Positions 10,701 to 18,182 of a stretch of DNA of 64,000 bases are shown here, in pieces. Numbering within the stretch: position 1 is the first letter of the stretch; each line of letters begins with the position of its first letter. The DNA lies in the NCBI RefSeq assembly GCF_000173915.1, contig NZ_ACDZ02000011.1:1-64000 (forward strand). The letters run 5' to 3'. The DNA comes from Gemella haemolysans ATCC 10379 (GTDB lineage: Bacteria > Bacillota > Bacilli > Staphylococcales > Gemellaceae). The notes beneath the pieces are model-generated. The model was not told where the DNA came from. It ran no database searches and was given only the letters and a program-made list of their open reading frames with translations. The translations under genes were made by a program, and so were the position numbers.

Positions 10701-11440
10701 CAAGTAAACAAAGTGATAATCACACGATCGAAGTAAAAAATAAAGTATTTCCTGCTAAAACTTCATATAGTGCCTTGAAAAAAATTAATACTAAAGATCA
10801 TGAGTGGAATTATAAAAAAGAAAAACGAGGATACTTAGAATTAACTACATTAAAAAAATCAACATCTACTAGCAAGGCGATTTTAAGAGGGAATATCATT
10901 CATAAGCTTTTTGAAAAGATAGTTAATGATACTAGAGCAGGAGTAGAGATTTCGGATGTAGTGAGTTACATCGATAGCTTAAAGAAAACAGATAATTTAC
11001 TACAAAATATAAAAGAACAAAGGATATTATCTCAAGAGGAATTTGATAATATAAATAATAAAGATGATATAGAAAAGATTACTAACTTTATTAATAGTGA
11101 GTTAATAAAATTAGTATCTAAAAGTAAGTTCTGTCAAACTGAGATAGCATTCACAACCGCTAAAAAAGCAAAAGAATTATATGATGATAGTGAAAGTGAT
11201 ATAGATGTTATACTGCAAGGGGTTGTCGATTTATTTATTAAAATTTCTGATGAGGAAGCAATTATCGTAGATTATAAAACGGATCACGTGACTAGTAGGA
11301 ACGGAGAAGAAGTTTTACGAGATAGACACAGAGAACAACTTAGAATTTATAAAGAAGCGGTAGCGGAATATTATAAATTAAATAATATTAAAACTTATGT
11401 ATATTCTTATGTTCTGTCAAGTTTAATTGAAATAGAGTAA
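7787..11440 (+). CDS. addA: ATP-dependent helicase/nuclease subunit A (AddA)
   Basis: 1217 residues from the ATG at 7787, chosen because AGAGG precedes it; an upstream in-frame ATG at 7739 has no RBS. UvrD-like helicase motifs: Walker A AAAAGSGKTEVL near residue 40, Walker B YVDEYQDNN near 418, and VALTRAENSLHLV late in the helicase. The C-terminal PD-(D/E)XK nuclease has GVVDLF and DYKTDH near 1145-1162. AddA pairs with AddB to resect double-strand breaks up to Chi sites. AddB is normally the gene just upstream, but here the upstream neighbour is a divergent phosphoesterase, so addB must be elsewhere or missing. Confidence 0.92.
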   Translation: MIKIEKIDKIAASRKHSYSAPQWQAIAITGADVLVAAAAGSGKTEVLSERIARKVASNRWDIDRLLVLTFTTAAAKNMIVRIENKISERLLSTNKEEDLIYLRKQRMLMNDAYISTIDSFCLNVLKKFYYLVEEKIDNEIKYLSPNFSILANSRGLLNETVGNVLEELVQEDSNTTDLLFTVFGSKQNISSYIIDLYYKLLNIPNFQNYLDEDFTKLNNLVTNNFEVEDNSIIDKFNKVSELTQKESIATAIDFCKYVQQYLINCKKESSLDILSLVNLDETKKEKLARYVDEDDISIKSNQEQLEEIKELISKLNTQFETEDNIFDAGLLSEVHGVLIDYLNYFRVIEKMNLLAKSITSLLKKLHNDFIKRKRENNFLDFSDLNHLAIKALTREENGEIVPSEAAQYYKNYFLEIYVDEYQDNNNLQEYILNLIKGEGVHFFRVGDVKQAIYGFRGSNPDLFEQKYNSYRKLEIDNYSEKQEYSFESDSEGICIVLKENFRSDVNILKSSNYIFNRLMGNKNAGVSYGEDSALYYPKAKEKNSSEIIPTRLINGKINYFTGELLEDKKSYREQSIENIAYEILLGIKNGRKYSDYAILVRNSTKMSSFKEVFAKYNIPLFFKEKVGFTESNTFNILYNILRFLDNTNRDASLLAILHTEIFDYSNDELLKLSITKGKNLFERLQNSEKEKDYNTVNLLKKWLNFSLNNSLPNLLECIAIDTDFKNYLVTIDTNDEELDYYENFIDIVNDYQNIDNKLSGLVNQLKIIKNDEVFETKKRTPNDSVTLSTIHISKGLEYKIVFVADLDTSFSKRGYTGELLFTEIFGLSIKAEELAQKFGLISSNIEKLNQLYKYNSILIKLREREEEVRNLYVALTRAENSLHLVSPNGVELNNEKTKDKPLYQSLIEDDNFEKILNNLLSDYGEEFIFENEKDALFKDYESEPLVKDEEDSSGFDLQEFYKQFESKQQDESSKQSDNHTIEVKNKVFPAKTSYSALKKINTKDHEWNYKKEKRGYLELTTLKKSTSTSKAILRGNIIHKLFEKIVNDTRAGVEISDVVSYIDSLKKTDNLLQNIKEQRILSQEEFDNINNKDDIEKITNFINSELIKLVSKSKFCQTEIAFTTAKKAKELYDDSESDIDVILQGVVDLFIKISDEEAIIVDYKTDHVTSRNGEEVLRDRHREQLRIYKEAVAEYYKLNNIKTYVYSYVLSSLIEIE

Positions 11441-11539
11441 CTTAAAATAATAGCACAATTATGAAATTTTATCACGTTGTTAGTAGAGTCTAATTGTGGT
11501 ATAATAAAAAATGATTTATTAAACTATGGAGGTGAAATT

Positions 11540-12355
11540 GTGAAATATATAGTTTGTAATAGTGAAACAGCAGTTTTAAATAGAATGTATGATGAATTTG
11601 AAAAAAATTTAGAAGATGGTGCAGTTATTTGTTTACCAGAAAATATTATTAATACTCAATTTACAAATAGAATGATAGATGATAATAAAATGGGGAAATA
11701 TCGTTATAAACATGTAATTATGCTAGGACAACGTGAGTTTGCTGATATTGATATAGAGGAAAGATTTGGATTATATCGATATGCAAGACATGAACTTTTT
11801 AAGAAATTAGATGTTGAAGCAAAAAACATTTATTATCCTGAAGCTTTAAACAGTGATGAATGTGATGAAGATTTAACTAGCTATAAAGAAGTATTAGATG
11901 AGAATCCAATCGATGTTGCCGTAGTTTTCTTAGGATCAGATGGTGGAATTCTCGATTATCGATATGCAGATGAAGTAAATAAAGATCTTCACATTGTAGA
12001 ATTTTCAAATGAGGAAAAATCTAAGCTTCAGATGGCAGGAATGGAAATAAACGGTAATAAATTAATAAGTATTGGATATGAAAATCTAATGGCAGCTAGA
12101 AATTTATTTGTAGTTGTATTAGGTAGTGATAAGAGACAATACATAGCAGAATTGTTTGAGAATGAGGATTCAGACAATAAGACTATTCTGTCAATCTTAA
12201 ATAATCATAAAAATTTATTTATTTTTACTGATAAAGAAGCTAGTTATAAATCAGAAGAAGAAGTAAATAGACTTATTAAACAAAGACAAAAAAAATTAGA
12301 AATTAAAGAACGTGAAGAAAAATTACAAAATGAGGAGAAAAAAAAGGATAGGTAA
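11540..12355 (+). CDS. Degenerate NagB/6-phosphogluconolactonase-fold protein
   Basis: 271 residues from the GTG at 11540, which has a perfect GGAGGTG RBS; an upstream TTG at 11477 has none. The layout follows glucosamine-6-phosphate deaminase: AVVFLGSDGG where NagB has GIGxDGHIAF, LISIGYENLMAARNLFVVV where NagB has LTVGVGTxMDAKEVLILV, and a final ILSILNNHKNLFIFTDKEA. The catalytic His of the GxDGH motif is lost (GSDGGI) and the early active-site Asp is not apparent, so deaminase activity is unlikely. The tail is charged and coiled-coil-like (about 240-271). It lies 5 bp before a degenerate isochorismate-synthase-like gene, suggesting a joint role. Confidence 0.6.
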   Translation: MKYIVCNSETAVLNRMYDEFEKNLEDGAVICLPENIINTQFTNRMIDDNKMGKYRYKHVIMLGQREFADIDIEERFGLYRYARHELFKKLDVEAKNIYYPEALNSDECDEDLTSYKEVLDENPIDVAVVFLGSDGGILDYRYADEVNKDLHIVEFSNEEKSKLQMAGMEINGNKLISIGYENLMAARNLFVVVLGSDKRQYIAELFENEDSDNKTILSILNNHKNLFIFTDKEASYKSEEEVNRLIKQRQKKLEIKEREEKLQNEEKKKDR

Positions 12356-12360
12356 TAAGT

Positions 12361-13689
12361 ATGAATGATTATCAGAAAATTATAGATTATGATTTTAGTG
12401 ATACAGTTCTTGATGATAAGCTTGTTGTAAAATTCAAATTGAAGAAAACTTTTACTGAAGCTCAATTTATCAGTCTTTTCACTCCAAAAAAAGGTGAGAG
12501 ATTTATTATAAGAACCCCTGATACTAAATCTTCTATAATTGGAATAGGTTATGAAGCAACATGGTTATTAGACTCTAATGATTTTTTAACAAGTTTTGAT
12601 AATAGTAGTGTTTTATCTGGATTCGAAGAGTTAAGAGCACAGGTAAGTGTCTTAGAGATAGATGAACATGATTGTGAATACTTTGGTATTTACGGTGGAA
12701 TTTCTGATGGTAATAATAAAAACAGCCAAGAGTGGGTAGACTTTAGTGATACTTCATTTGTTGTACCAGGTATACTCGCAGTTTTTAAAGATGATGATGT
12801 TTATATCACATTGTTCTTTAATATGAAAGAGGAAAAAGAGTTTTCTGAATTATGGGCGGAGAGAATTTCATTTTTAAACAAACTTGATGATGAAAATGAA
12901 ATATCTAGTGAACCACAGATTAATGTCGTTAGAGAAATTTATCCAGAGCTTTGGCAAGAAAATATTAGAAAAGCTCTTCTTCAAATAGAAAAAGAAGAAT
13001 TAAAACGAATAGTTTTATCAAGAAAAAATTTAATATTATTAGAAAATAATACTTCTTTAGGAGCGGTAACAAAATATCTTCTAAGTAAAAATAGGTACTT
13101 TATAGCATTTGAATCTAAAAAAAGTTTATTCATTACTACAAACCCTCTAATATCCTTAGATTACACAGATAATGATCTAAAAGCACATCTTTATTTGAAA
13201 AAAGAGAATTTATTCAATAATGATTATTCAGTTATGTTTGATGAAGAAGAAATAATCAATGAGTATAAGGAAGATTTTGAATCCCATTATAATACTGATT
13301 TTAAGGTGTATGATGACAAGACTCTAATGGGTAAAAAGCTTGATGTATTTTCTGTTTTAAATTCTAAAGTTGAAGATTCGCAACAAGCGATAAAAGCGCT
13401 TAGTCTTTTATATCCTATGCCAATAATAAAAGGTTATCCAGAAAATGTTGCGAAGAAATTCTTTGATGAAAATTATAATGTAGGGTATGGTTTTTGGTAC
13501 TCTCCGTTCGGATATATTACTAATAATTTAGACGCCAAGTTTTATACTTGTGGAAATATGATGGTAGCTCAGAACAATATGATTACTTTATTCACTAGTA
13601 TCTTATTATCAAAAGGTGAGAAATATGATGAAGTAATAGAAAAATCTAATAAAATTGTTAGTTCTAGTCTGAAACTGTTTGATCATTAG
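12361..13689 (+). CDS. Degenerate chorismate-binding (isochorismate synthase-like) protein
   Basis: 442 residues, normal length for MenF/DhbC-type isochorismate synthases, with the same order of landmarks. ELKRIVLSRK stands where the family has KVVLAR, with the catalytic Lys position occupied by Arg. FITTNPL stands for the GATPE segment. ALSLLYPMPIIKGYP stands for LHPTPAxGGxP, and NVGYGFWYSPFGYI for RGxYAGPVGW. The metal-binding Glu residues of the TPE and SEK-EH motifs are not conserved. The fold is inferred and the enzyme is probably inactive or repurposed. No other menaquinone or siderophore genes are nearby. It is likely co-transcribed with the NagB-like gene. Confidence 0.55.
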   Translation: MNDYQKIIDYDFSDTVLDDKLVVKFKLKKTFTEAQFISLFTPKKGERFIIRTPDTKSSIIGIGYEATWLLDSNDFLTSFDNSSVLSGFEELRAQVSVLEIDEHDCEYFGIYGGISDGNNKNSQEWVDFSDTSFVVPGILAVFKDDDVYITLFFNMKEEKEFSELWAERISFLNKLDDENEISSEPQINVVREIYPELWQENIRKALLQIEKEELKRIVLSRKNLILLENNTSLGAVTKYLLSKNRYFIAFESKKSLFITTNPLISLDYTDNDLKAHLYLKKENLFNNDYSVMFDEEEIINEYKEDFESHYNTDFKVYDDKTLMGKKLDVFSVLNSKVEDSQQAIKALSLLYPMPIIKGYPENVAKKFFDENYNVGYGFWYSPFGYITNNLDAKFYTCGNMMVAQNNMITLFTSILLSKGEKYDEVIEKSNKIVSSSLKLFDH

Positions 13690-13699
13690 GAGAGTAACT

Positions 13700-14587
13700 A
13701 TGGGACAAAGTACGATGAAAAAAGGTATAGTCTTCACCTTACTAGGGGCTACATGTTGGGGATTATCAGGAGTATTAGGGGAATATTTACTAAATATATC
13801 AAAAATAGACCCTGTTTGGATAATAGCTAATAGATTATTTTTCTCTGGAATCGTAATGGTAGCTATGTTATTCCTTAAAGATAAAAACAACTTAGTAAGA
13901 GTATTTTCAGATAAGAAAGATATTTTAAAACTACTAAATTTCTCATTTTTTGGTCTGTTAATCTGTCAGGGAACATTCTTTTTAACAATTAAGTATACTA
14001 ATGCTGGTATGGCAACGGTTATACAGTATATTGGTCCAGTAATAATAATGTTATATTATTGTGTCATAGGTAGAAGATGGCCCCTTCCGAGAGAAGTTAT
14101 TGCAATAGTAGTTTCACTATTTGGAACGGTGTTAATAGCAACCCATTTTGATTTTAGCAAACTGAATATTTCTACATTAGGATTATTCTGGGGATTACTT
14201 TCTGCATTTGGTCTTGCTAGTTATAATATTTTTTCAATAAGTTTAACTACAAAATACGGTGTAATGCCTATAATGGCTTGGGGACTATTATTTTCTGGCA
14301 TTGTAGTATACTTTTTAACAGGTAGTTATTATATTCCGGATAATTTTAAATTGATTGATTTAATATGTATGTCAGGAGTAATTTTAGTTGGTACAATTTT
14401 ATCATTTTCTACATATCTAGAAGGTGTTAGGTTAATCGGTGCAGTCACGGGAAGTATTATCGGATGCTTTGAACCGATTGCTGCCATAATGTTCTCGTTT
14501 CTGTTGCTAGGGACAACATTTGGAACGATAGATTTAATTGGTGCAGGTTTTATTCTATCAGCGGTAATTGTACTAAGTAAGAGATAA
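13700..14587 (+). CDS. EamA/DMT family transporter (drug/metabolite exporter)
   Basis: 295 residues with about ten membrane spans in two EamA repeats (about 7-140 and 150-290). Typical motifs: GATCWGLSGVLGE at the start, TNAGMATVIQYIGPV, and EPIAAIMFSFLLLG near the end. The ATG at 13700 follows TAGGAGAG; an earlier start at 13679 would overlap the preceding gene and lacks an RBS. It lies 10 bp after the chorismate-binding-like gene, so it probably ends the same operon. Substrate unknown. Confidence 0.85.
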   Translation: MGQSTMKKGIVFTLLGATCWGLSGVLGEYLLNISKIDPVWIIANRLFFSGIVMVAMLFLKDKNNLVRVFSDKKDILKLLNFSFFGLLICQGTFFLTIKYTNAGMATVIQYIGPVIIMLYYCVIGRRWPLPREVIAIVVSLFGTVLIATHFDFSKLNISTLGLFWGLLSAFGLASYNIFSISLTTKYGVMPIMAWGLLFSGIVVYFLTGSYYIPDNFKLIDLICMSGVILVGTILSFSTYLEGVRLIGAVTGSIIGCFEPIAAIMFSFLLLGTTFGTIDLIGAGFILSAVIVLSKR

Positions 14588-14622
14588 ATAAAAAATAAGA
14601 GTTTAAGATATTTGATGAACCG

Positions 14623-14680
14623 AACGGGGGTAACTTTTAAAATCGATTTTGAAAATAATGGTTTTAAGTTACTCTCGTTT
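14623..14680. repeat. Imperfect hairpin element between eamA-like gene and rho
   Basis: AACGGGGGTAACTTTTAAAA pairs with TTTTAAGTTACTCTCGTT, with a few mismatches, around an AATCGATTTT-containing loop. It resembles the hairpin at 35565 and one arm of the 178-bp elements at 16888 and 24620. It may terminate the upstream operon, although the T-tract is weak. Confidence 0.5.
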
Positions 14681-14775
14681 AAAGTTGTTAGGAATTTTAA
14701 AAAATTTTAAATAAAATATTTTTCTTGAAATATTTTTCGTTAGATTTCTGTACAATATACAGAGGAAGGAAGAAA

Positions 14776-16044
14776 ATGAGTAACGTTAAATTTGATGAAA
14801 TGTATAAAAGTATGAATACTAAAGAACTTACAGCTTTGGCAAAAGAATTAGGTGTTCCAAGATATTATACATTAAATAAAAAAGAATTAGTTTTAGCAAT
14901 TTTAGAAAAACAATCAGTTAGTGAAGAACATTACTATGCCTCTGGAATTTTAGATGATATTCATCCAGAAAATGGTTTTGGCTTTTTAAGAACGGTTGAT
15001 TATAAAAAAGGTGAGACGGATATTTATATTTCCGCTTCTCAAATTCGTCGTTTTGAACTTAAAAAAGGTGATGAAGTCTATGGGAAGGTTCGTAAACCTC
15101 GTGAGGGTGAGAGATATGCAGGAATTCTTCAGGTTGATAAAGTTAATGATGTTGATGCAGAAGTTGCAAAAGGTAGAACTCATTTCCAGGCGTTAACACC
15201 GATTTATCCGAATCAAAAAATTGTTTTAGAGACTACTAAGGAAAAACTTTCTACAAGATTTGTTGATTTGGTAGCACCGATTGGATTCGGACAACGTGGA
15301 TTGATTGTTGCACCACCTAAAGTAGGTAAAACAACACTGCTAAAAGATATAGCAAATTCAATTAGAAAAAATTATCCTGATAAGAAGTTGATTATCCTTT
15401 TAATTGATGAAAGACCAGAAGAGGTTACTGATATGGAAAGATCTGTAAGAGGTGCAGATGTAGTAAGTTCTACATTTGATGAGACTTCAGAAAATCATAT
15501 TAAGATGGCTGAGTTGGTAATTGAACATGCTAAACGTCGTGTAGAACTTGGTCAAGATGTAATTATTCTTATGGATAGTATTACAAGACTTGCACGTGCT
15601 TATAATATTGTTGAGCCAAGTAGTGGTAAAGTCTTAAGTGGAGGGGTAGATCCATCGAGCCTTCACAAGCCAAAAGCATTCTTTGGAGCAGCGAGAAATG
15701 TTGAAGGTGGAGGAAGTTTAACTATAATCGCAACTGCCTTGATTAATACTGGTTCGAGAATGGATGATTTAATATTCGAAGAGTTTAAAGGAACTGGGAA
15801 TATGGAAATTGTCTTATCACCTGAGTTAGCTTCAAGAAGAGTTTATCCAGCTATTGATTTCTTGAAGAGTTCTACAAGAAAAGAAGATTTATTACTAACT
15901 GAAGATGAAGTAAAAATATTATGGCAAACACGTAGAAAGCTTGAAGATGTTAGTGAACCAACTATCGGTGTATTGAATCATCTTAGAAAACATGAAAGTA
16001 ATGAGGACTACATTGCTGAAATGAAAAAATTCATAAGAGATTAA
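14776..16044 (+). CDS. rho: Transcription termination factor Rho
   Basis: 422 residues from the ATG at 14776, preceded by GAGGAAGGAAG; a TTG at 14725 has no RBS. The N-terminal Rho_N domain ([16 protein letters not shown]) is at about 8-45. The RNA-binding cold-shock-like domain ([16 protein letters not shown]) is at about 57-120. The ATPase has Walker [12 protein letters not shown] near residue 180 and [15 protein letters not shown] near 265. It acts as a hexameric RNA-dependent ATPase that ends transcripts. It appears to stand alone between a hairpin and the dedA promoter. Confidence 0.97.
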   Translation: MSNVKFDEMYKSMNTKELTALAKELGVPRYYTLNKKELVLAILEKQSVSEEHYYASGILDDIHPENGFGFLRTVDYKKGETDIYISASQIRRFELKKGDEVYGKVRKPREGERYAGILQVDKVNDVDAEVAKGRTHFQALTPIYPNQKIVLETTKEKLSTRFVDLVAPIGFGQRGLIVAPPKVGKTTLLKDIANSIRKNYPDKKLIILLIDERPEEVTDMERSVRGADVVSSTFDETSENHIKMAELVIEHAKRRVELGQDVIILMDSITRLARAYNIVEPSSGKVLSGGVDPSSLHKPKAFFGAARNVEGGGSLTIIATALINTGSRMDDLIFEEFKGTGNMEIVLSPELASRRVYPAIDFLKSSTRKEDLLLTEDEVKILWQTRRKLEDVSEPTIGVLNHLRKHESNEDYIAEMKKFIRD

Positions 16045-16065
16045 TGTATAAAACTACATGATTAT

Positions 16066-16094
16066 TAGACAGTGTATGTTCTCTATGGTATAAT
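16066..16094 (+). promoter_or_regulatory. Promoter of dedA-like gene
   Basis: TAGACA at 16066-16071, 17-bp spacer, TATAAT at 16089-16094. Confidence 0.65.
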
Positions 16095-16126
16095 CATTAG
16101 AACATATTTATTTTAGGAGGATTACA

Positions 16127-16771
16127 TTGGAAACAATTAAATTTTTAATTGATTTTGTATTGCATATTGACAAGCATCTTGGTGAATTAATGATTCAACA
16201 CGGTCCATGGTGGATGTATGGGATAATTTTCTTAATTATCTTTATCGAAACTGGTGTTGTATTCATGCCGTTTTTACCAGGTGACTCATTATTATTTGCT
16301 AGTGGAGCATTATGGGCAGCAACAGGGAATAACATCTTTTTATTATTATTCTTATGTGTAAGTGCTGCAGTAATCGGTGATAATTGTAACTATTTTATTG
16401 GAAGAAACTTCTCTGATTATTTAAAGAGTAAAGCGTGGTTTAAAAAATTTGTGTCTGATGAGAATATAAAAGACGCTGAAAACTTTGTAGCAAAACATGG
16501 AGGGAAATCTATTTTCTTAGCGAGATTTTTCCCGATTATCCGTACGATTGTTCCATTTATCGTAGGAGCTGGTAAAATGAAATACTCTAAATTTAGAGTG
16601 ATAGATTTCTTTGGAGGACTTTGTTGGTGTACATTATTTATATCAGTAGGGTACTTCTTCGGAAATATTTCATTTGTTAAGAAAAACTTCTCAGTAGTAG
16701 TAATTGCTATTGTTTTAATTAGTTTAATTCCTTTAGTTATTGGAGCAATTAAATCTAGAAAAAAAGCATAA
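16127..16771 (+). CDS. DedA family membrane protein
   Basis: 214 residues starting at TTG 16127, supported by TAGGAGG six bases upstream. The DedA/SNARE-associated family signature is visible: FIETGVVFMPFLPGDSLLF near residue 45, DNCNYFIGR near 85 and ARFFPIIRTIVPFIVGAGKM near 130-150. There are about five hydrophobic segments and a basic C-terminus (KSRKKA). Members support membrane lipid flipping and homeostasis. A promoter and a terminator flank it, so it is monocistronic. Confidence 0.9.
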   Translation: METIKFLIDFVLHIDKHLGELMIQHGPWWMYGIIFLIIFIETGVVFMPFLPGDSLLFASGALWAATGNNIFLLLFLCVSAAVIGDNCNYFIGRNFSDYLKSKAWFKKFVSDENIKDAENFVAKHGGKSIFLARFFPIIRTIVPFIVGAGKMKYSKFRVIDFFGGLCWCTLFISVGYFFGNISFVKKNFSVVVIAIVLISLIPLVIGAIKSRKKA

Positions 16772-16786
16772 AATAATAGGGTGTAT

Positions 16787-16830
16787 AATAATTAGTGTGG
16801 ATGAGAAAAATCCATACTAATTATTTTTTA
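16787..16830 (+). terminator. Terminator of dedA-like gene
   Basis: A 16-bp stem (AATAATTAGTGTGGAT with ATCCATACTAATTATT at 16810-16825) and a T-run. Confidence 0.9.
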
Positions 16831-16887
16831 TTAATTAAGAAAGTAGTTACAAAAGAAATATTTGTACATTTTGTTATACAAAAAAGT

Positions 16888-17065
16888 AAGGGAGTGACTC
16901 AAAAATCGTGATTTCGGAGAAATCGATTTTGTCGAGTCACCCCAGCACAGTTTATTAGATATCTAAAAAGCTTTTATAAAGCGAATTTAGATATCAATAA
17001 ACCACTGCGTCTATGAATTATCATATACATTTTGTTAAAATTTAGGACTTTTGAGTCAGCCCCTT
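16888..17065 (+). repeat. 178-bp MITE-like element, copy A
   Basis: It begins AAGGGAGTGACTCAAAA and ends TTTTGAGTCAGCCCCTT, imperfect terminal inverted repeats of about 17 bp. Inside are two strong hairpins: GTGACTC...GAGTCAC around AATCG-type arms, and TTTATTAGATATCTAAA pairing with TTTAGATATCAATAAA. The copy at 24620-24797 is the reverse complement, same length, with about 15 mismatches by eye and no gaps. It has no coding capacity. The structure and matched ends point to a non-autonomous mobile element; the ends may also act as terminators. Confidence 0.8.
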
Positions 17066-17435
17066 GCCAGTATGAAGATAACTAAATATAAAAAATAAAA
17101 CAATCTATCAAATTTGATACGGAGATAAATTCAAAGTTAAATTAATTATTGGACTATAGTTGATATTCTGAAAAAACAAAATATAGAACTAAAAGAAGTA
17201 CAATAATTTATTAAAGTATTTGATAAATTTTATAAACAAAGAAGACAAAAAATTGAAAAATATAAGAAAGTATAAGCTAAAAAATGGTTTAGATGATTTG
17301 CAAACGTTTTAAAAAATTAAATAAAAGACTTGTATTTTTTATTATTTTACTATATAATAAATCTAACAATCCATTTCTAATATCTTAAAAAATGTTAAAT
17401 TTTCTAAAAAATAACAGAAAGAAGGTTCTATTATT
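17066..17435. other. Intergenic region upstream of the small secreted-peptide gene
   Basis: No intact gene of usual size. On the plus strand 17144-17275 could be a decayed coding stretch (TIVDILKKQNIELKEVQ, one stop, then FIKVFDKFYKQRRQ), ending at a TAA; its family is unknown and it may be chance. A promoter lies at 17330-17358. Confidence 0.4.
17330..17358 (+). promoter_or_regulatory. Promoter of the secreted-peptide/immunity-like operon
   Basis: TTGTAT at 17330-17335, 17-bp spacer, TATAAT at 17353-17358. A cre-like TTGCAAACGTTTTAA lies just upstream; a CcpA link is only a suggestion because the second half-site is imperfect. Confidence 0.65.
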
Positions 17436-17606
17436 ATGAAAAAGAAATTATTTTTTGTTTTATTATTATCAGGTAGTATGTTTTTAAATTTTAATATAGC
17501 TGATGCAAAAGGAAGAATAGAAGTTACTACTTTTTCTCAGTATAATAATACTACTATTGCGAATGATGGTGGTGGTTTACCACTGGAACCAACTATTAAT
17601 TGGTAA
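17436..17606 (+). CDS. Small secreted peptide (candidate Sec-dependent bacteriocin or signal)
   Basis: 56 residues with a GAAAGAAGG RBS. A textbook signal peptide is present: MKKK, a hydrophobic core (LFFVLLLSGSMFLNF), then an A-D-A cleavage site near residue 24. The predicted mature peptide has about 32 residues, no cysteines, several Asn/Thr, and ends in NDGGGLPLEPTINW. It has no double-glycine leader and no YGNG motif. The next gene starts 16 bp later and looks like a bacteriocin immunity protein, so a Sec-exported antimicrobial is the leading idea; a peptide pheromone is the alternative. Not recognised as a known family. Confidence 0.6.
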   Translation: MKKKLFFVLLLSGSMFLNFNIADAKGRIEVTTFSQYNNTTIANDGGGLPLEPTINW

Positions 17607-17622
17607 TTATTAGGAATTTTAT

Positions 17623-17913
17623 ATGTTTGATTATTCTCCTAAAGAAGAAGAAATTTTAATTGATTTATATAATTTGATATTAGATAAAGAGGTTGGAATA
17701 AAAGAGAGAGAATTGTATAAGAAAGCTATTTTGTTAATTGAAAAAGAAAATGAATATTATGAAGCAGTTTTATTTCAATTAGCACCTGCTTTAGCTTATT
17801 TAGCACGACAAAAAAGTATTTCTAGTAATGGTGGTATTTTTATGACTAAAATTAGTAGATTTACTAATAATTCTATAGGATTTTATTTATTTGATTCTAT
17901 ATTAAAAAAATAA
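17623..17913 (+). CDS. Bacteriocin immunity-like small helical protein
   Basis: 96 residues, predicted mostly helical. The pattern EEILIDLYNLILDKEV...ERELYKKAILLIEK...AVLFQLAPALAYLARQKSIS resembles the four-helix EntA/PedB-type immunity proteins of class II bacteriocins, which act inside the producer cell. It has no signal peptide or membrane span. RBS AGGA lies 8-11 bases before the ATG. It is co-transcribed with the 56-residue secreted peptide just upstream. The family call rests on length, pattern and context only. Confidence 0.45.
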   Translation: MFDYSPKEEEILIDLYNLILDKEVGIKERELYKKAILLIEKENEYYEAVLFQLAPALAYLARQKSISSNGGIFMTKISRFTNNSIGFYLFDSILKK

Positions 17914-17985
17914 TTTGTAAAATCAAAGAAAACAGTGTAAAATATGTATATAAAGCAATTAGTTAGTATGTTGCATAGAGTAAAG

Positions 17986-18018
17986 ACCTAAGGACTCCAT
18001 TCCTTAGGTTTTTTTTTA
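17986..18018 (+). terminator. Terminator after the immunity-like gene
   Basis: Stem ACCTAAGGA with TCCTTAGGT and a run of nine T. Confidence 0.9.
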
Positions 18019-18082
18019 TAAGTCTAGTGTAGTAATGTAGGATAAAGTTATGGTTGAGGGAGACGAAATTAGAAACTTATTA

Positions 18083-18111
18083 AAGAGGCTTGAATAAGCT
18101 TCTTTTTTTTT
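18083..18111 (+). terminator. Second hairpin terminator
   Basis: AAGAGGCTT pairs with AAGCTTCTT (one G-U pair) around GAAT, followed by a T-run. It lies between the first terminator and the oxidoreductase gene. A 15-codon reading frame starting near 18049 overlaps its left arm and has no clear RBS. Confidence 0.75.
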
Positions 18112-18182
18112 GCAAAAAATTTGCTAGCTAGATGTTAACAAGTTATAATTAAAGAACTATGTTGAGTAATTTGGAGGGAAAC

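Noticed and set aside
14725..14775. Longer Rho start at TTG
   Set aside because: The segment holds the promoter-like region, and the ATG at 14776 has a strong RBS.
17144..17275. Decayed regulator gene upstream of the secreted peptide
   Set aside because: Only about 43 codons with an internal stop and no recognisable family; kept as a note in the intergenic entry.
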